Position numbers and translations under genes: made by a program
Assembly (NCBI GenBank): GCA_964017185.1
Contig: OZ024883.1
Span: forward strand, 2,232,001 to 2,296,000
DNA: 64,000 nt
Reading direction: 5' to 3'
Source of the DNA: Rugalucina vietnamica
Lineage: Eukaryota > Mollusca > Bivalvia > Lucinida > Lucinidae
Shown here: one piece after another, positions 21,494-34,754 of the stretch
How the letters are laid out: every line of letters begins with the position of its first letter
How positions within the stretch are numbered: position 1 is the first letter of the stretch
The notes under the pieces: generated by a model
Told to the model about the DNA's origin: nothing
Database searches by the model: none
The model's input: the letters and a program-made list of their open reading frames with translations, nothing else

Positions 21494-22504
21494 ATGGGTA
21501 CAAATTGCGCACCTCTCGTAGCTGATTTATTTTTATACTGCTACGAAAGAGATTTCATGGATTCTCTTAACCATGATAATCAAGCTGATGTTATTGAGGC
21601 TTTTAATTCCACTTCTAGGTACCTCGATGACCTTTTGAACATTGACAACCCTTATTTTGAAGGTATGGTCAATCAAATTTATCCATCTGAACTACAGTTG
21701 AACAAAGCCAATATCTCGGATACCGAAGCACCCTTTTTAGATCTACATCTTTCTGTTGCAAATGGATTTGTTTCTTCTAAAATTTATGATAAGCGCGATG
21801 ACTTTGATTTTGATATAGTAAATTTTCCGTTTTTGGATGGTGACGTTCCTCGTCGTGCTTCTTATGGTGTATACATTTCGCAACTTATTAGGTTTGCTAG
21901 AGTCTGCAATCATGTTACAGACTTCAACGCTCGAAATAAATGTTTAACGGCCAAACTTCTCCAACAGGGCTATCGGTATCATAAACTTCGAAAAACCTTT
22001 TCTAAATTTTATCGTAGACACTATGAATTGATTTCCAAATACAATGTTGGGTTAAAGACGCTTTTAAATGAGGGCCTTTCGGAACCAGAATTTTATGGTG
22101 ACTTGGTTTACAAATTTAAGAAACTTATAGGAAGTAGTGATTTTTCTTTTCAGTTTAGAAAAATCATAACACGTTACAGACGTATAGGTTATAACTTGAA
22201 TGTTATGCGACAGTCTGCATGCTTAGTTTTTAACCCAATCACGGTTGATAACTATGCTGCCTTCTTTAATTGCACGCCGGTGGGTCGGGCGTCAGACTCT
22301 ATGATGGCCCCGATTCAGTTTAGTTGGTTGGGGCCGGAGCTTCTTGTCTGTTGCTTGGCCCACCGGGGTCCAACTGATGTTATTCTTTTGCTCCGGAGTT
22401 AGTAAGTTATTCGGCGCCCAGGGATCTCCATCGTCGGGCAGCTTACTGAATCTGTGAGTCCTGGTTTTTGATTCATCAGGATGTTTATCATGATTTATTT
22501 GTTT
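21494..22504 (+). pseudogene. Penelope-type RT, copy P4, with partial 3' region
   Basis: The frame at 21,494-22,320 starts abruptly at MGTNCAPLVADLFLYCYE and keeps RYLDD, EAPFLDLHLSV, SKIYDKRDDFDF and the family C-terminus. It is nearly identical to P1 in protein sequence. The reading frame is intact after the truncation point. The 3' region is cut at GTTTGCTCGATGATTTATGA, where copy P5 begins. Confidence 0.75.
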
Positions 22505-24072
22505 GCTCGATGATTTATGATAAGCGCGATGACTTTGATTTTGATATAGTAAATTTTCCATTTTTGGATGGTGACGTTCCTCGTCGTGCTTCTTATGGTG
22601 TATACATTTCGCAACTTATTAGGTTTGCTAGACTCTGCAATCATGTTACAGACTTCAACGCTCGAAATAAATGTTTAACGGCAAAACTTCTCCAACAGGG
22701 CTATCGGTATCATAAACTTCGAAAAACATTTTCTAAATTTTATCGTAGACACTATGAATTGATTTCCAAATATAATGTTGGGTTAAAGACGCTTTTAAGT
22801 GAGGGCCTTTCGGAACCTGAATTTTATGGTGACTTGGTTTACAAATTTAAGAAACTTAAAGGAATTAATGATTTTTCTTTTCAGTTCAGAAAAATCATAA
22901 CACGTTACAAACGTATAGGTTATAACTTGAATGTTATGCGACAGTTTGCATGCTTAATTTTTAACCCAATCATGGTTGATAACTATGCTGCCTTCTTTAA
23001 TTGCACGCCGGTGGGTCGGGCGTCAGACTCTATGATGGCCCCGACATAAAGCTATTCATTTTAGTTGGTTGGGGCCGGAGCTTCTTGTCTGTTGCTTGGC
23101 CCACCGGGGTCCAACTGGTGTTTTTCTTTTGCTCCGGAGTTAGTAGGTTATTCGGCGCCCAGGGATCTCCATCGTCGGGCAGCTTACTCAGTCTGTGAGT
23201 CCTGGTTTTTGATTCATCAGGATGTTTATCATGATTTATTTGTTTGTTCTTGATGATTCATTGACTAGTTAGAGATTCACCACGAGGACCGAATAACTAA
23301 CTAAATGTTATGAACCACTGCAGAAGCTGAGGGTGAGGTTATGGCCATGTAAAACCGGTTTAAGCCCGCCAGTAACTTTGTGTTACTGATCGTTCCAAGT
23401 CGATACTTCTGTGGTGGTTCTTTTTTGTTTTATGTCTTGGTGTTTAAAAATTTTTTGTGCTGTTGGCGCCTTATGTATGTTTTCATATTTTTAGTTAAGG
23501 TAACTGAGTGGCTACCTATTGGGAAAATAGCTGCCCATTCGGCTTACGATTGTTTCATGTATAAGTACCTGATTGTTAGTTTGGTTTTTTCCCACCTCGG
23601 TTTTTGGAGTGGGAATCTTTTTCTGATTGCGCCTTTTCCTGATCTTTGCCTACTTGTACCTTTTCATTGACTAGTTAGAGATTCACCACGAGGACCGAAG
23701 AACTAACTAAATGTTATGAACCACTGCAGTAGCTGAGGGTGAGGTTATTGCCATGTAAAATCGATTTAAACCCGCCAGTAATTTTGTGTTACTGATCGTT
23801 CCAAGTCGATACTTCTGTGGTGGTTCTTTTTGTTTTGTGTCTTGGTGTTTAAAATATTTTTGTGCTGTTGGCGCCTTATGTATGTTTTCACATTTTTAGT
23901 TAAGTTAAGGTAACTGAGTGGCCACCTATTGGGAAAATAGCTGCTCATTCGGCTTACGAAATGTTTTCATGGTATAAGTACCTGATTGTTAGTTTGGTTT
24001 TTTCCCACCCTGGTTTTTGGGGTGGGAATCTTTTTTCTGATTGCGCCTTTTGCCTACTTGTACCTTTTCACA
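22505..24072 (+). pseudogene. Penelope-type RT, copy P5, head-to-tail behind P4, with duplicated 3' region
   Basis: Coding similarity begins at ATTTATGATAAGCGCGATG (IYDKRDDFDF) and continues open to about 23,049, lacking the catalytic part. The 3' region then runs to GCCTACTTGTACCTTTTCA at 23,670 and repeats from GACTAGTTAGAG to TACTTGTACCTTTTC at about 24,070, giving two tandem 3' tails. The P4/P5 joint shares an ATGATTTATGA-like word with the 3' region, suggesting microhomology-mediated joining or template switching. Confidence 0.75.
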
Positions 24073-24839
24073 GCATGACCGACAGCAGCAATTCGTAGTA
24101 CATGTATTCTAACTACAAAAAAATCTTATAATTACCTCTACAGCTGCTACCTTATTCACTCTACCGGTGGTTCGCTTCATAACTGTTGTTGTGCAGACGA
24201 GCACCGAGACAGCAGGGTCAGCATTCGTACCTCGCAGTACTTATTCTTACTTTAGATTGAAATATTTACCTATAAAAGCCCCAAGCTTACCTACTTTACA
24301 TGTACCTCGTCATCTAGTCCAGCGGGGTATCGTTTCATAACATTGTTTGTGTACACCAGCACCAACCCAAGACAGGCACCTCACTGTAATTTTTCTTTAA
24401 ATCGAATAGTTATCTCGAAAAGCTTCCAGACCATCTTCTCTTCGCGATAGTTAATGAGGCAAAAAGACAATTATTAGCACCTCATTTTTGTTGTAAGTTT
24501 CTTTCCCGCCTCATGTTTGGGTTAGGAATTTAATAGTTATTCAACTGTGTCGATTCCTTGGTTTTATAATTGCCGATCGTTCCAAGGCGATACTCCTGTT
24601 GTGGTTCTAATTGTTTTATATTTCGGAGTCGATTTTTGTGCTATTTGAACCTTATGTGCGTTCGAGAGTAACTGAGTGGCCGCCTATTGGGAAATAGTTG
24701 CTCACTCGGCTTACGATATGTTCTCTAAGTATAAGTTCCTAATTAGTGTCACTTTGTTTTTCCCGCCTCTGTTTTTGGAGTGGGGATTTCTTCCTGATTG
24801 CGCCTTTTCCTGATCATTGCCTACTTGTACCTTTTCTTA
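24073..24839. repeat. Diverged tandem blocks with AGACCAGCACC-type core, plus Penelope 3' fragment
   Basis: Blocks of about 100-190 bp recur with GGTTCGCTTCATAAC, GTGTACACCAGCACCAACCC, CACCTCACTGTAA and AAGCTTCCAGACCATC words; related blocks return at 25,300-25,500. The part from 24,540 to 24,839 is a diverged family 3' region ending CCTACTTGTACCTTTTC. Confidence 0.5.
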
Positions 24840-25225
24840 ATTACTTTCATGATAAATGTTTAACAGGCAAACTTTTCCGGCAGGGCTTTCGGTATCATAA
24901 ACTTCGAAACGCATTTTTTATTTTTATTTTCGCTAACACTATGAATTGATTTCCAAAAATGTTGGATTAAAGACGCATTTACGTGGGGGCCTTTCGGAAC
25001 CAGAAGTTTACACAAATTTAAGAAACTTATAGAAAGGAATGATTTTTCTTTTCAGTTTAGAGAACTCGTTATACGTTACAAACGTATATATAGAGGCTAT
25101 CTGTGATGCGACAGTCTGCATACTTACTTTGTAACCCAATTATGGTTGATAACTATGCTGCCTTCTTTTATTACACGCCGGTGGGTCTTGCGTCAGACTC
25201 TATGATGGCCCCGACTTAAAGCTAT
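24840..25225 (+). pseudogene. Penelope-type RT, copy P6 (heavily decayed)
   Basis: The DNA keeps the order CTTCCGGCAGGGCTTTCGGTATC (split in frame), AAACTTCGAAACGC, GGGGCCTTTCGGAACC, and the C-terminal block ending GACTCTATGATGGCCCCGAC. Indels break every frame. It covers only the last third of the RT. Confidence 0.65.
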
Positions 25226-25299
25226 TCCTTTTAGATGGTTGGGACCGGAGCTTCTTGTCTGTTAATTAATCTAACGTTTGTCAATTAGCTTTTCCCATC

Positions 25300-25505
25300 T
25301 CAGTTTTTGGACCAGCACCAATTTAAGACAGAAGGACTCATAAAATCAACTCACTGTAACCGTTCTTTAAATTTTTCGAATAATTCACGCTACCTCTAAA
25401 AGCTTCCAGGTCTATTCTAGCGGGGGATCTTTTCACAATAGATCTCGTGTAGACCAGCACCAGCTGTGACAGCAGAACCAACATGAGCACCTCACGGTAT
25501 GACAT
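25300..25505. repeat. Tandem blocks related to 24,130-24,440
   Basis: Two units share GACCAGCACC, AAGCTTCCAGGTCTATT, and AGCACCTCACGGTATGA words. They may be 5' or inter-element sequence of the Penelope-type family, but I cannot prove the link. Confidence 0.45.
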
Positions 25506-25628
25506 CTGAAATCAAATAAATTATATACCAAATTGATATTCGGGAACGAATTATGACAGGTATATATATACTTGACGGGTACTTTGGTTCTTTATAGGAA
25601 AGTACTTGCCGGTTAAACCGGCTAGTAA

Positions 25629-26190
25629 TGACCGTTTTGTAAATATTCTGAGCAAAGTGGTTGACCTTTTTGTAAATATTCTGAGAAAAGTGGTTGACCG
25701 TTTTGTATATATTCTGAGCAAAGTGGTTGACCGTTTTGTATATATTCTGAGCAAAGTGGTTGACCGTTTTGTATATATTCTGAGCAAAGTGGTTGACCGT
25801 TTTGTAAATATATGAGAAAAGTGGTTGACCGTTTTGCATATATTTTGAACAAAGTGGTTGACCGTTTTGTATATATTCTGAGCAAAGTGGTTGACCGTTT
25901 TGTATATATTCTGAGCAAAGTGGTTGACCATTTTGTATATATTCTGAGCAAAGTGGTTGACCGTTTTGTAAATATCCTGAGCAAAGTGATTGACCGTTTT
26001 GTATATATTCCGAGCAAAGTGGTTGACCGTTTTGTATATATATTCTGAGCAAAGTGGTTGACCGTTTTGTATATATTCTGAGCAAAGTGGTTGGCCGTTT
26101 TGTAAATATTCTGAGCAAAGTGGTTGACCGTTTTGTATATATTCTGAGCAAAGTGGTTGACCGTTTTGTAAATATTCTGAGCAAATTGGT
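25629..26190. repeat. 33-bp minisatellite, 17 units
   Basis: The unit is GTGGTTGACCGTTTTGTATA followed by TATTCTGAGCAAA. I count 17 starts between 25,629 and 26,158; most are exactly 33 bp, one is 32 and one is 35. Main variants are TATATATTC versus AAATATTC and GAGCAAAG versus GAGAAAAG. Because 33 is divisible by 3 and stops are rare, four overlapping ORFs arise on both strands; none shows a coding signature. Confidence 0.9.
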
Positions 26191-26199
26191 ATCTAGTTT

Positions 26200-26957
26200 A
26201 CATGAAGCACGCGGACATATCTCAGACAATCTAGCTTACCTGAATCGAGCTGTATATTTAAAGCAGTTTGATTAACGAATGCATGCGATATCCTGTAACC
26301 CAGGTCAATCTTCCCAAGAAGTGTCAAAAGGTTTCAACAATACAAAGTAAAAGAATACAAAAATGTAAAAATCTAATATTGTTATAATGCGTAGGTTATG
26401 AGCATTGAAGACAATGTTCAATATATAGCCGTGTGGTTATTCCTCTAGGAAACTATTAGTTATTGTCATGGAAGATCATGGCATGCATAATTTGAAAATC
26501 CTGTATTATCAATATTTGTAATGAGAGTTGCGTGCGGTTTTGAATCCTCAGGGGAGCAATATATGGAGTCTGAACTATCATATTCTTGTAAACAGCTGAT
26601 AAACCACCGTCAACATGTGTTTACCAAATCAGCTGATTACTTGATAAATCAGCTGACTGTATTTTTCCGAGGTTCATGATGGTGCAAATACAGAAATGGA
26701 AAGTGTTGCCGCATTGCTCACTAATCCAGTATTGCGTTGCTAGAGAAAGTGAAACAAGAAACGGGAAAGACAAGGGACTTGACAGAAAATACAGTCAAAC
26801 ATATGACGAGCAAGATATGGCGAGCAAGATGATATGCTCTTTTCCCGAAAGGTGGCCATCCGGATAACGTCGGCTAAAATGCAGGATAGCGAACACCGAT
26901 TTTATGCAATAGGAAAGAAGATATAAAGCTAGCATTCATTCACGCAGAGTACTCCCT
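26200..26957. other. No gene or repeat recognised
   Basis: Two short direct repeats of CAGCTGAT type occur near 26,590-26,660. Nothing else stands out. Confidence 0.35.
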
Positions 26958-27085
26958 CATCAGGATAACATTTCCGTGTAACATAAACCGTGTAACATAG
27001 TAAAACTGGGGTATGCAGGGGCTTTTCTATTTTCCTTATTTTTTTTATCCAAAACATAATTTGTGGGTACTCGTTACCGGTCATC
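26958..27085. mobile_element. FB2 foldback element, partial copy
   Basis: One end CATCAGGATAACATTTCCGT continues to AAACTGGGGTATGCAGGGG and TTTGTGGGTACTCGTTA, then stops before the central palindrome. Confidence 0.7.
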
Positions 27086-27223
27086 TAAACCATAATAAAC
27101 AAGAGTGAAATATATATAGAAACAAATTGGATTTTAAAAACGAAAAATAAAAGAAGTTAATTTACACAAAACACAGACTAAACGAGACAGAAACTTAAAC
27201 TCAGCCCGTTCTTTTAAAAAGGG

Positions 27224-27445
27224 GGCGCGGTGGCGTAGTGGTAGAGCGTCGGACTCCGAATCGAGAGGTCCTGGGTTCGATCCCCACACGCGTCATTGTG
27301 GTGTGTCCTTGAGCAAGACACATTAACTCCCTACAGTACTGGTTAAACCCAGGAAGCGTTGGCTACGTCCCGACATTACTGAAAAACTGTTAGCCTCAAC
27401 ACAAACAAATAAAAATGACGTTTATCGCACCAATATTCCTGGCCT
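27224..27445 (+). mobile_element. tRNA-derived SINE with CORE-like body
   Basis: A box GTGGCGTAGTGGTAGAGCG and B box GGGTTCGATCCCC lie at normal tRNA spacing. The body follows with GTGTCCTTGAGCAAGACAC, a block common to metazoan tRNA SINEs. Related body fragments occur at 52,930 and, reversed, near 42,000. A poly(T) run at about 27,459-27,487 follows. The tRNA-like part would not fold a full acceptor stem, so it is not called a tRNA gene. Confidence 0.75.
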
Positions 27446-27455
27446 CTCTCATGTA

Positions 27456-27487
<32 letters not shown>

Positions 27488-27495
27488 CTTAACAC

Positions 27496-27690
27496 CAGGA
27501 AAACATGTCCGTGAAATGTATACCCCCTTAAGCCACACTTTTATATAAAAAAGGAGGAGGTTACAGGGGTATACCTATTTTTCTTATTTTTGACCCAAAA
27601 CATAAATTGTGGGTACTCGTTAGAACCGCCTCGGCAAGGAAAGGCGGTTTTATCGTGTATCCACGCTGTATGTTTTGAGCAAACATATTA
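27496..27690. mobile_element. FB2 foldback element with FB1 inserted at its edge
   Basis: The end CACCAGGAAAACATGTCCGT, then GGGGGTATAC-type body and arms TTAGAACCGCCTCGG...AAGGCGGTTTTATCG, are present. The copy is cut just after TGTTTTGAGCAAAC, where FB1 copy 9 follows. Confidence 0.75.
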
Positions 27691-27695
27691 CAAAT

Positions 27696-27935
27696 GAGCC
27701 GCCTCATGAGAAAACCAACAATCTGCATATGCGAAAACAAAGGCGCAGATCAGCTTCGCGGTAACCGCGAAGCTGATCAGCGCCTTTGTTTTCGATACTC
27801 GGATAGTACATGTACAATTCCTTTTTTACTTAAATCCGAAATTTCAAGCTTCTAGCTCTTATCTGTGCTTGTACAGGTCGGTTTGTGTCAGACCTGTTCG
27901 GAAACCACATTATTGGTTTTCCCACGAGGCGGCTC
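27696..27935. mobile_element. FB1 foldback element, copy 9
   Basis: Complete, with exact AAAT duplications at 27,692-27,695 and 27,936-27,939 and a perfect central palindrome CGCGGTAACCGCG. Confidence 0.9.
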
Positions 27936-28113
27936 AAATATTATTATTTTATTTATTTATTTTTTTTTTTATTGAAAGTTTCAATTTCTACAGCTTAAAA
28001 ATCCCTAAATATTGCATGGACAATTTTTCTAAATGATTAGTACATGCAACATCGGTGCGAACAGATTCTATTTTATAAATATATTTGTATAAATGGCAGC
28101 AACCTAAATTACA

Positions 28114-28118
28114 CGATA

Positions 28119-28178
<60 letters not shown>

Positions 28179-28181
28179 ATA
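28114..28181. repeat. (TAAA)n microsatellite
   Basis: About 17 tetranucleotide units in AT-rich sequence between two FB1 copies. Confidence 0.9.
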
Positions 28182-28597
28182 CACTATTTGTTTAAAATAA
28201 ATTGTACATGTTCTAATGTACTAAATTCTTTAATATCAGAAAGAAATATGAATTGAAAATACTAATTATTTTTATTAAAAAAAATAAGGAAGTTTAAAGT
28301 AATATACTTACTGTTATAAGTGATTTGTCCCTGGACCCCTCCTCAGGTCGTTATGAAAGGCAGATCCACTGAACTTTAGAACTTTTATACTCAGTTAAAA
28401 TGACGCAAACCCAGCTGATTGTGAATATTAACAAGTCTTCACGGAACTAGAATCAATATGGAGACGAAGGCTGAATAAACATACCAATAAGCGTTTCATG
28501 ATGCAATCACTGGACAAATTTGTTTTCGAATTTAAATGATTCGGAGAAAATGTAGGTCCTGTTCCGGTTTGACTTCCTCATCTACTAATAAACATAT

Positions 28598-28833
28598 GAG
28601 CCGACTCGTGGGAAAACCAGCAATGTGGTTTCCGAACAAGTCAGACACAAACTGGGCTGTACAAGCACAGAAAAGAGCCAGAAGCTTGAAATTTCGGATT
28701 TAAGTAGAAGAGGATGATTGTACTATCAGAGTAGCGAAAACAAAGGCGCTGATCAGCTTCGCGGTTACCGCGAAGCTGATCTGCGTCTTTGTTTTCGCCT
28801 ATGCAGATTGTTGGTTTTCCAATGAGGCGGCTC
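28598..28833. mobile_element. FB1 foldback element, copy 10 (opposite orientation)
   Basis: Same ends and palindrome as copy 9, but the long non-palindromic arm (TCAGACACAAACTGGGC...) is on the left, so the element is inverted relative to copy 9. Flanks are ATAT/AATT. Confidence 0.85.
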
Positions 28834-28951
28834 AATTATTATGATTTTAGAAACTTCATACCAAACTGGTACCGTATAAAACCTTTGACCGGAATGTGTG
28901 CACGTGTCTGCGCCAACGTGTCTCTGGTGTATTTTGTGCTAGGCATCGGAT

Positions 28952-29587
28952 TTTAGCTCAACTAAGCCGAAGGCTCACCAGATGAGCTTATAGTATACCC
29001 ATGCTCGGCGTGCCTCGTCATTCGTCCGTCCGTCGTTCATAATTTCAAAGATCGTCTCCTCGGCAACCGCTAGGCCAATCGATGCCAACTTCGTGTGGAG
29101 CATCCTTTGGAAGGGGAACGAAAGTTTGTATAAATGGTCCAGGTCACATGACCATGATGGCCGCCTTTAAAAATCTTCTTCAGTCTCCAGGACCGGAAGG
29201 CCTATGATTTTGAAACTTGGTATGAAATATGAGAGAGAGGAGCTCTACAAAGGTTATATAAATCATGCAAATGGACTGAAGACTTATGTTTATGAAAATA
29301 TTTTGACCCCAGGGGGTTATCTGTCCCAGCCCCGTGGCAATATACATGCATATGACCATAATATTCAAACATATTATTCTTTAAAACCGCTTGCCCAATC
29401 AAAGCTAAACTTTATGTGGAGCATCGTTAGGAAGGGTGGATGAAAGTTTGTATAAATGGTCAAGGTCACATGACCAAGATGGCCGCCATGGCTAGAAATA
29501 ATAAAAAAATAAAAAAAAAAACCTTTAAAAAATCTTCTTCAGTCTCCAGAACCGGAAGGCCTATGATTATGAAACTTGGCGTTAAGC

Positions 29588-29667
<80 letters not shown>

Positions 29668-30835
29668 CTCTACAAAGGTTGTATAATTCATGATCCGGGG
29701 ATTATCTTGACCTATTTACGGCAAGGTCAACTTACGCCCCCAATGCATTTGAATGGGGAAAATTAGCAAAATGTGGGAGTATGAAAATGGACTGAGATTT
29801 ATGTTTATGAAAATATTTTGTCCCCAGCCCAGCCCTATATACATGTATATGACCATAATATTCAAACATCTTCTTCTCTGAAACCACTTGGCCAATCAAA
29901 GGCAAACTTTATGGAAAGGGAAATGAAAGTTTGTATAAATGGTCGAAATGACATGACAAAGATGGCCGCCTTGGCAATCAATAGCAAAAGCCTTTAAAAT
30001 CCTCTATAAATAGTAAAAACCTTAAAAAAATCTTCTTCTTGAAGGTCTATGAATTTTAACTTGACATGAAGCATTAGGGAATAGTAATAGTGTTTCTTAA
30101 AGTTTGTATAAATTATGACCCTGGAATGACCTTGACCTATTTTACGGCAAGTCAACATACGTCGCCTATGCATTAGAATGGGGACAATTTTAAAATGTCC
30201 TTTAAAGAGCAAAACTTGCAGGAAATCGGCAAATGAACTGAAGATTTACGATTCTAAAAAGAATTTGGATCCCAATGGTGGGTCTGCCCCCACCACAGGG
30301 CAGTATACACATACGTATATACACATAATATCCAAAGATCTTCTCTAAAATTGCTTGGCCAAACCATTTGAAAGTAAAATTTTATAGGAAGCATCTGTAT
30401 GGAGGGGGGGGGGCAATGTATTTATACATAAACCAGGTCACATTACTAAGATGGCCGTCATGCCCATATATAGTAAAAAAAAACTTCAAAAATATTCTTC
30501 TCAGGAACTGCTGAACCTACTGCAACGAAGCTTAGTATGTTGTTATTAAGACTAGAGTACTACAATATGTGTATAAATCATGACCCTTTGATGACCTTGA
30601 CAGAGTCAGAGTAAAACGTCATTGAAGGGAAAAACTTTCAGGAAATTGGGAAACTGGACAGAACATATATGAATTTGAAAAAGAAATTGATCCAAGGGGT
30701 TATTCTGACTCTGTCCCGTGGCTATAAATGCATTTATATGACCATTTTAGTCCAAACAAGTTTGTTGGTATATATCTTTGATCTCAGGTGAGCGTTTACA
30801 GGACCATTGATCCTTTGGTTACAAAATGTGGTAGC
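28952..30835 (+). mobile_element. Helentron-like (GCTCACC-type) repeat with internal tandem blocks, copy 1
   Basis: It begins TTTTAGCTCAACTAAGCCGA (AGCCGAAGGCTCACC hairpin) and ends TCTCAGGTGAGCGTTTACAG, then a GGACCATTGATCC hairpin and TTTGGTT. Between these lie three to four repeats of a block with AAGATGGCCGCC, TCTTCTTCAGTCTCCAG and GAAAGTTTGTATAAATGGTC. No ORF is conserved. A second copy of the type lies at 39,558-41,727. Confidence 0.6.
29588..29664. repeat. (GA)n microsatellite
   Basis: About 38 GA dinucleotides inside the Helentron-like element. It generates an artefactual Arg/Glu repeat ORF. Confidence 0.95.
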
Positions 30836-31207
30836 CTCGTTTAACACTTAAAGAAAAAAAAAAACTTTCATTGCTAAACAATGTCCCCTCACGATATGAA
30901 TTGTCTGACGCAAGCCACATTTTTACCATTATTATATAATTATTTAATGACGCCTAGTAGCATTTTGATGCAATTTGGTATAAGTGTCAAGTAGTATTAG
31001 CGTCAATATGCCCCAAATGGAACAATATCGCAGATCTACTGAGAAATATGAGTAAGATGGTGTTAAATTTTCCAAGAACTAGCCGGAAAATGACCTCAGT
31101 TTGTCTCTGATTCGAGCCTAGGTTTAAATTATAACTTCGTAGCGTGATAAAATCTACATTCGGTACCATGCAAATGTGCACACAACAGACTGTGCAGGTC
31201 TGGGGAT

Positions 31208-31490
31208 CATTACGAAAACTTGCCCATGCAATATACAGAGATTTTTTAAGTTGTAAAAATGATATTTTTCAGAAGAAAAGTTTTGTTATTTTTCTTATTT
31301 TTGCTCAAAACAGAGATTGTGGGTACACGTTAGAACCGCCTCGTCGAGGCGGTTCTAACGAGTACCCACAATCTATGTTTTGGAGCAAAAATAAGAAAAA
31401 TAGGTATACCCCAGCTATCCTCAATTTTACTATATAAAAGTGGGGTTTACAGGGGTATTTATTTTACGGACATGTTTTCTTGATGATTAC
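31208..31490. mobile_element. FB2 foldback element, full copy
   Basis: CATTACGAAAACTTGCCCATG starts it (quoted in part) and CGGACATGTTTTCTTGATG ends it, around near-perfect arms GTTAGAACCGCCTCGTCGAG...GGCGGTTCTAACGAGTACC. GATCATTAC and GATGATTAC flank it, suggesting either a target duplication or adjoining FB2 ends. Confidence 0.8.
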
Positions 31491-31740
31491 GAAAACTTGC
31501 CCATGGAATATTCAAAAGCAAAAATTGAAAATTACGCATCTCTATTCTTAGAAAAGTCAAAGTACGCCGCCAACTGCAAATGTGGACATTGCACACATCA
31601 GGAAAACATGCCCGTACACTATATACCCCCTTAAACCCCACTTTTATATAGAAAAACTGGGGTATGCAGGGGTATACCTAGTTTTCTTATTTTTGCTCCA
31701 AAACATAGATTGTGGGTACTCGTTAGAACCGCCTCGGCAA
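31491..31740. mobile_element. Two partial FB2 copies abutting the full copy
   Basis: A left-end fragment (ACGAAAACTTGCCCATGGAA, to about 31,545) is followed by another starting CATCAGGAAAACATGCCCGT at 31,596 and stopping at GTTAGAACCGCCTCGGC. Three FB2 ends are thus clustered within 550 bp. Confidence 0.7.
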
Positions 31741-33835
<2,095 letters not shown>

Positions 33836-33947
33836 GGAGTAATATTTCGATTTGGTATCTACAATTCGAAATATGTTCTTCTCTTACAAGTTAGATGTGC
33901 GTTGGAAACAGGCTCTTATAAATAAATGGTGATTTAATATTGCTTTA

Positions 33948-34192
33948 TATCAGGATAACATGTCCGTGTAATTCATACCCCATTGAACCCCACTTTTATA
34001 TAGCAAAACTGGGGTATGCAGGCGTATGTCTATTTTTCTTAGTTTTGCTCCAAAACATAGATTGTGGGTACTCACAATCTATGGTTTGAGCATAAATAAG
34101 AAAAATATCAAAATTTATCAGCTGAAAATTTTCAATTTTTAAAGCTAAAAGTAAAAAATATATGTTTATTGCATGGGCAAGTTTTCGTAATG
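33948..34192. mobile_element. FB2 foldback element with shortened centre
   Basis: Ends are ATCAGGATAACATGTCCGTG and GCATGGGCAAGTTTTCGTAA. The central TTAGAACCGCC arms are deleted, leaving GTGGGTACTCACAATCTATG. Confidence 0.75.
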
Positions 34193-34469
34193 AACTAACA
34201 TATTCCGTTTGGATTTTATCACAATGTTGGTTTCCTTATATTCCATTCGACTGAAAAAGACAACATAATGGTATTGGAGGCTTCTGCATGAGAGGCTCGG
34301 TATTCGTGGTATCCGTCTCGGTCCGCGTAATGGGCAAGAATAACCAGTAGGAGACCACAGTCTCAAAAAGGTTGGAATATTACGCAGCCATATCCAGCGA
34401 ACACGAAAACACTGGCCAATTTGCATCTGTTGTCACACATGTGAATTATTTAAAGAAAGAGCTCCCAAA

Positions 34470-34752
34470 TGTTTATGCATGAGACAACCAACAATTTGGG
34501 TTCTGACCAGATCCAGCACAAACCAGCCTTTACAGTCACAGAAGCAGGCCAGAAGCTTGAAATTTCGGATTTAAGAAGAAGAGGAATTGTACTATCCATG
34601 TAGTGAAAACAAAGGCGCTGATCAGCTTCGCGGTTTGTACTATCCATGTAGTGAAAACAAAGCGGCGCTGATCAGCTTCGCGGTTACCGCGAAGCTGATC
34701 TGCGGCTTTGTTTTCGCCTATGCAAATCGTTGGTTTTGTCATGCGGTGGCTC
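34470..34752. mobile_element. FB1 foldback element with internal duplication, copy 11
   Basis: The right end GGTTTTGTCATGCGGTGGCTC is clear; the left end is diverged (GCATGAGACAACCAACAAT). A block of about 48 bases with TACTATCCATGTAGTGAAAA and GCTGATCAGCTTCGCGGT occurs twice, enlarging one arm. Confidence 0.75.
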
Positions 34753-34754
34753 AA

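Noticed and set aside
25629-26190. CRISPR-like array of 33-bp repeats
   Set aside because: There are no spacers; units are directly contiguous and the context is a eukaryotic intron or intergenic region.
25492-26275. ORFs of 69-245 codons over the minisatellite
   Set aside because: They arise in several frames on both strands because the unit is a multiple of three and lacks stops.
27224-27300. tRNA gene with A and B box
   Set aside because: The anticodon stem pairs poorly, the acceptor stem does not close, and a CORE-like SINE body follows.
27696-27935. FB1 palindromes as transcription terminators or origins
   Set aside because: The same palindrome recurs in about 18 dispersed copies with target duplications, so it is a mobile element feature.
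29440-29766. ORF with Arg-Glu repeat
   Set aside because: It is the translation of a GA microsatellite within a Helentron-like repeat.
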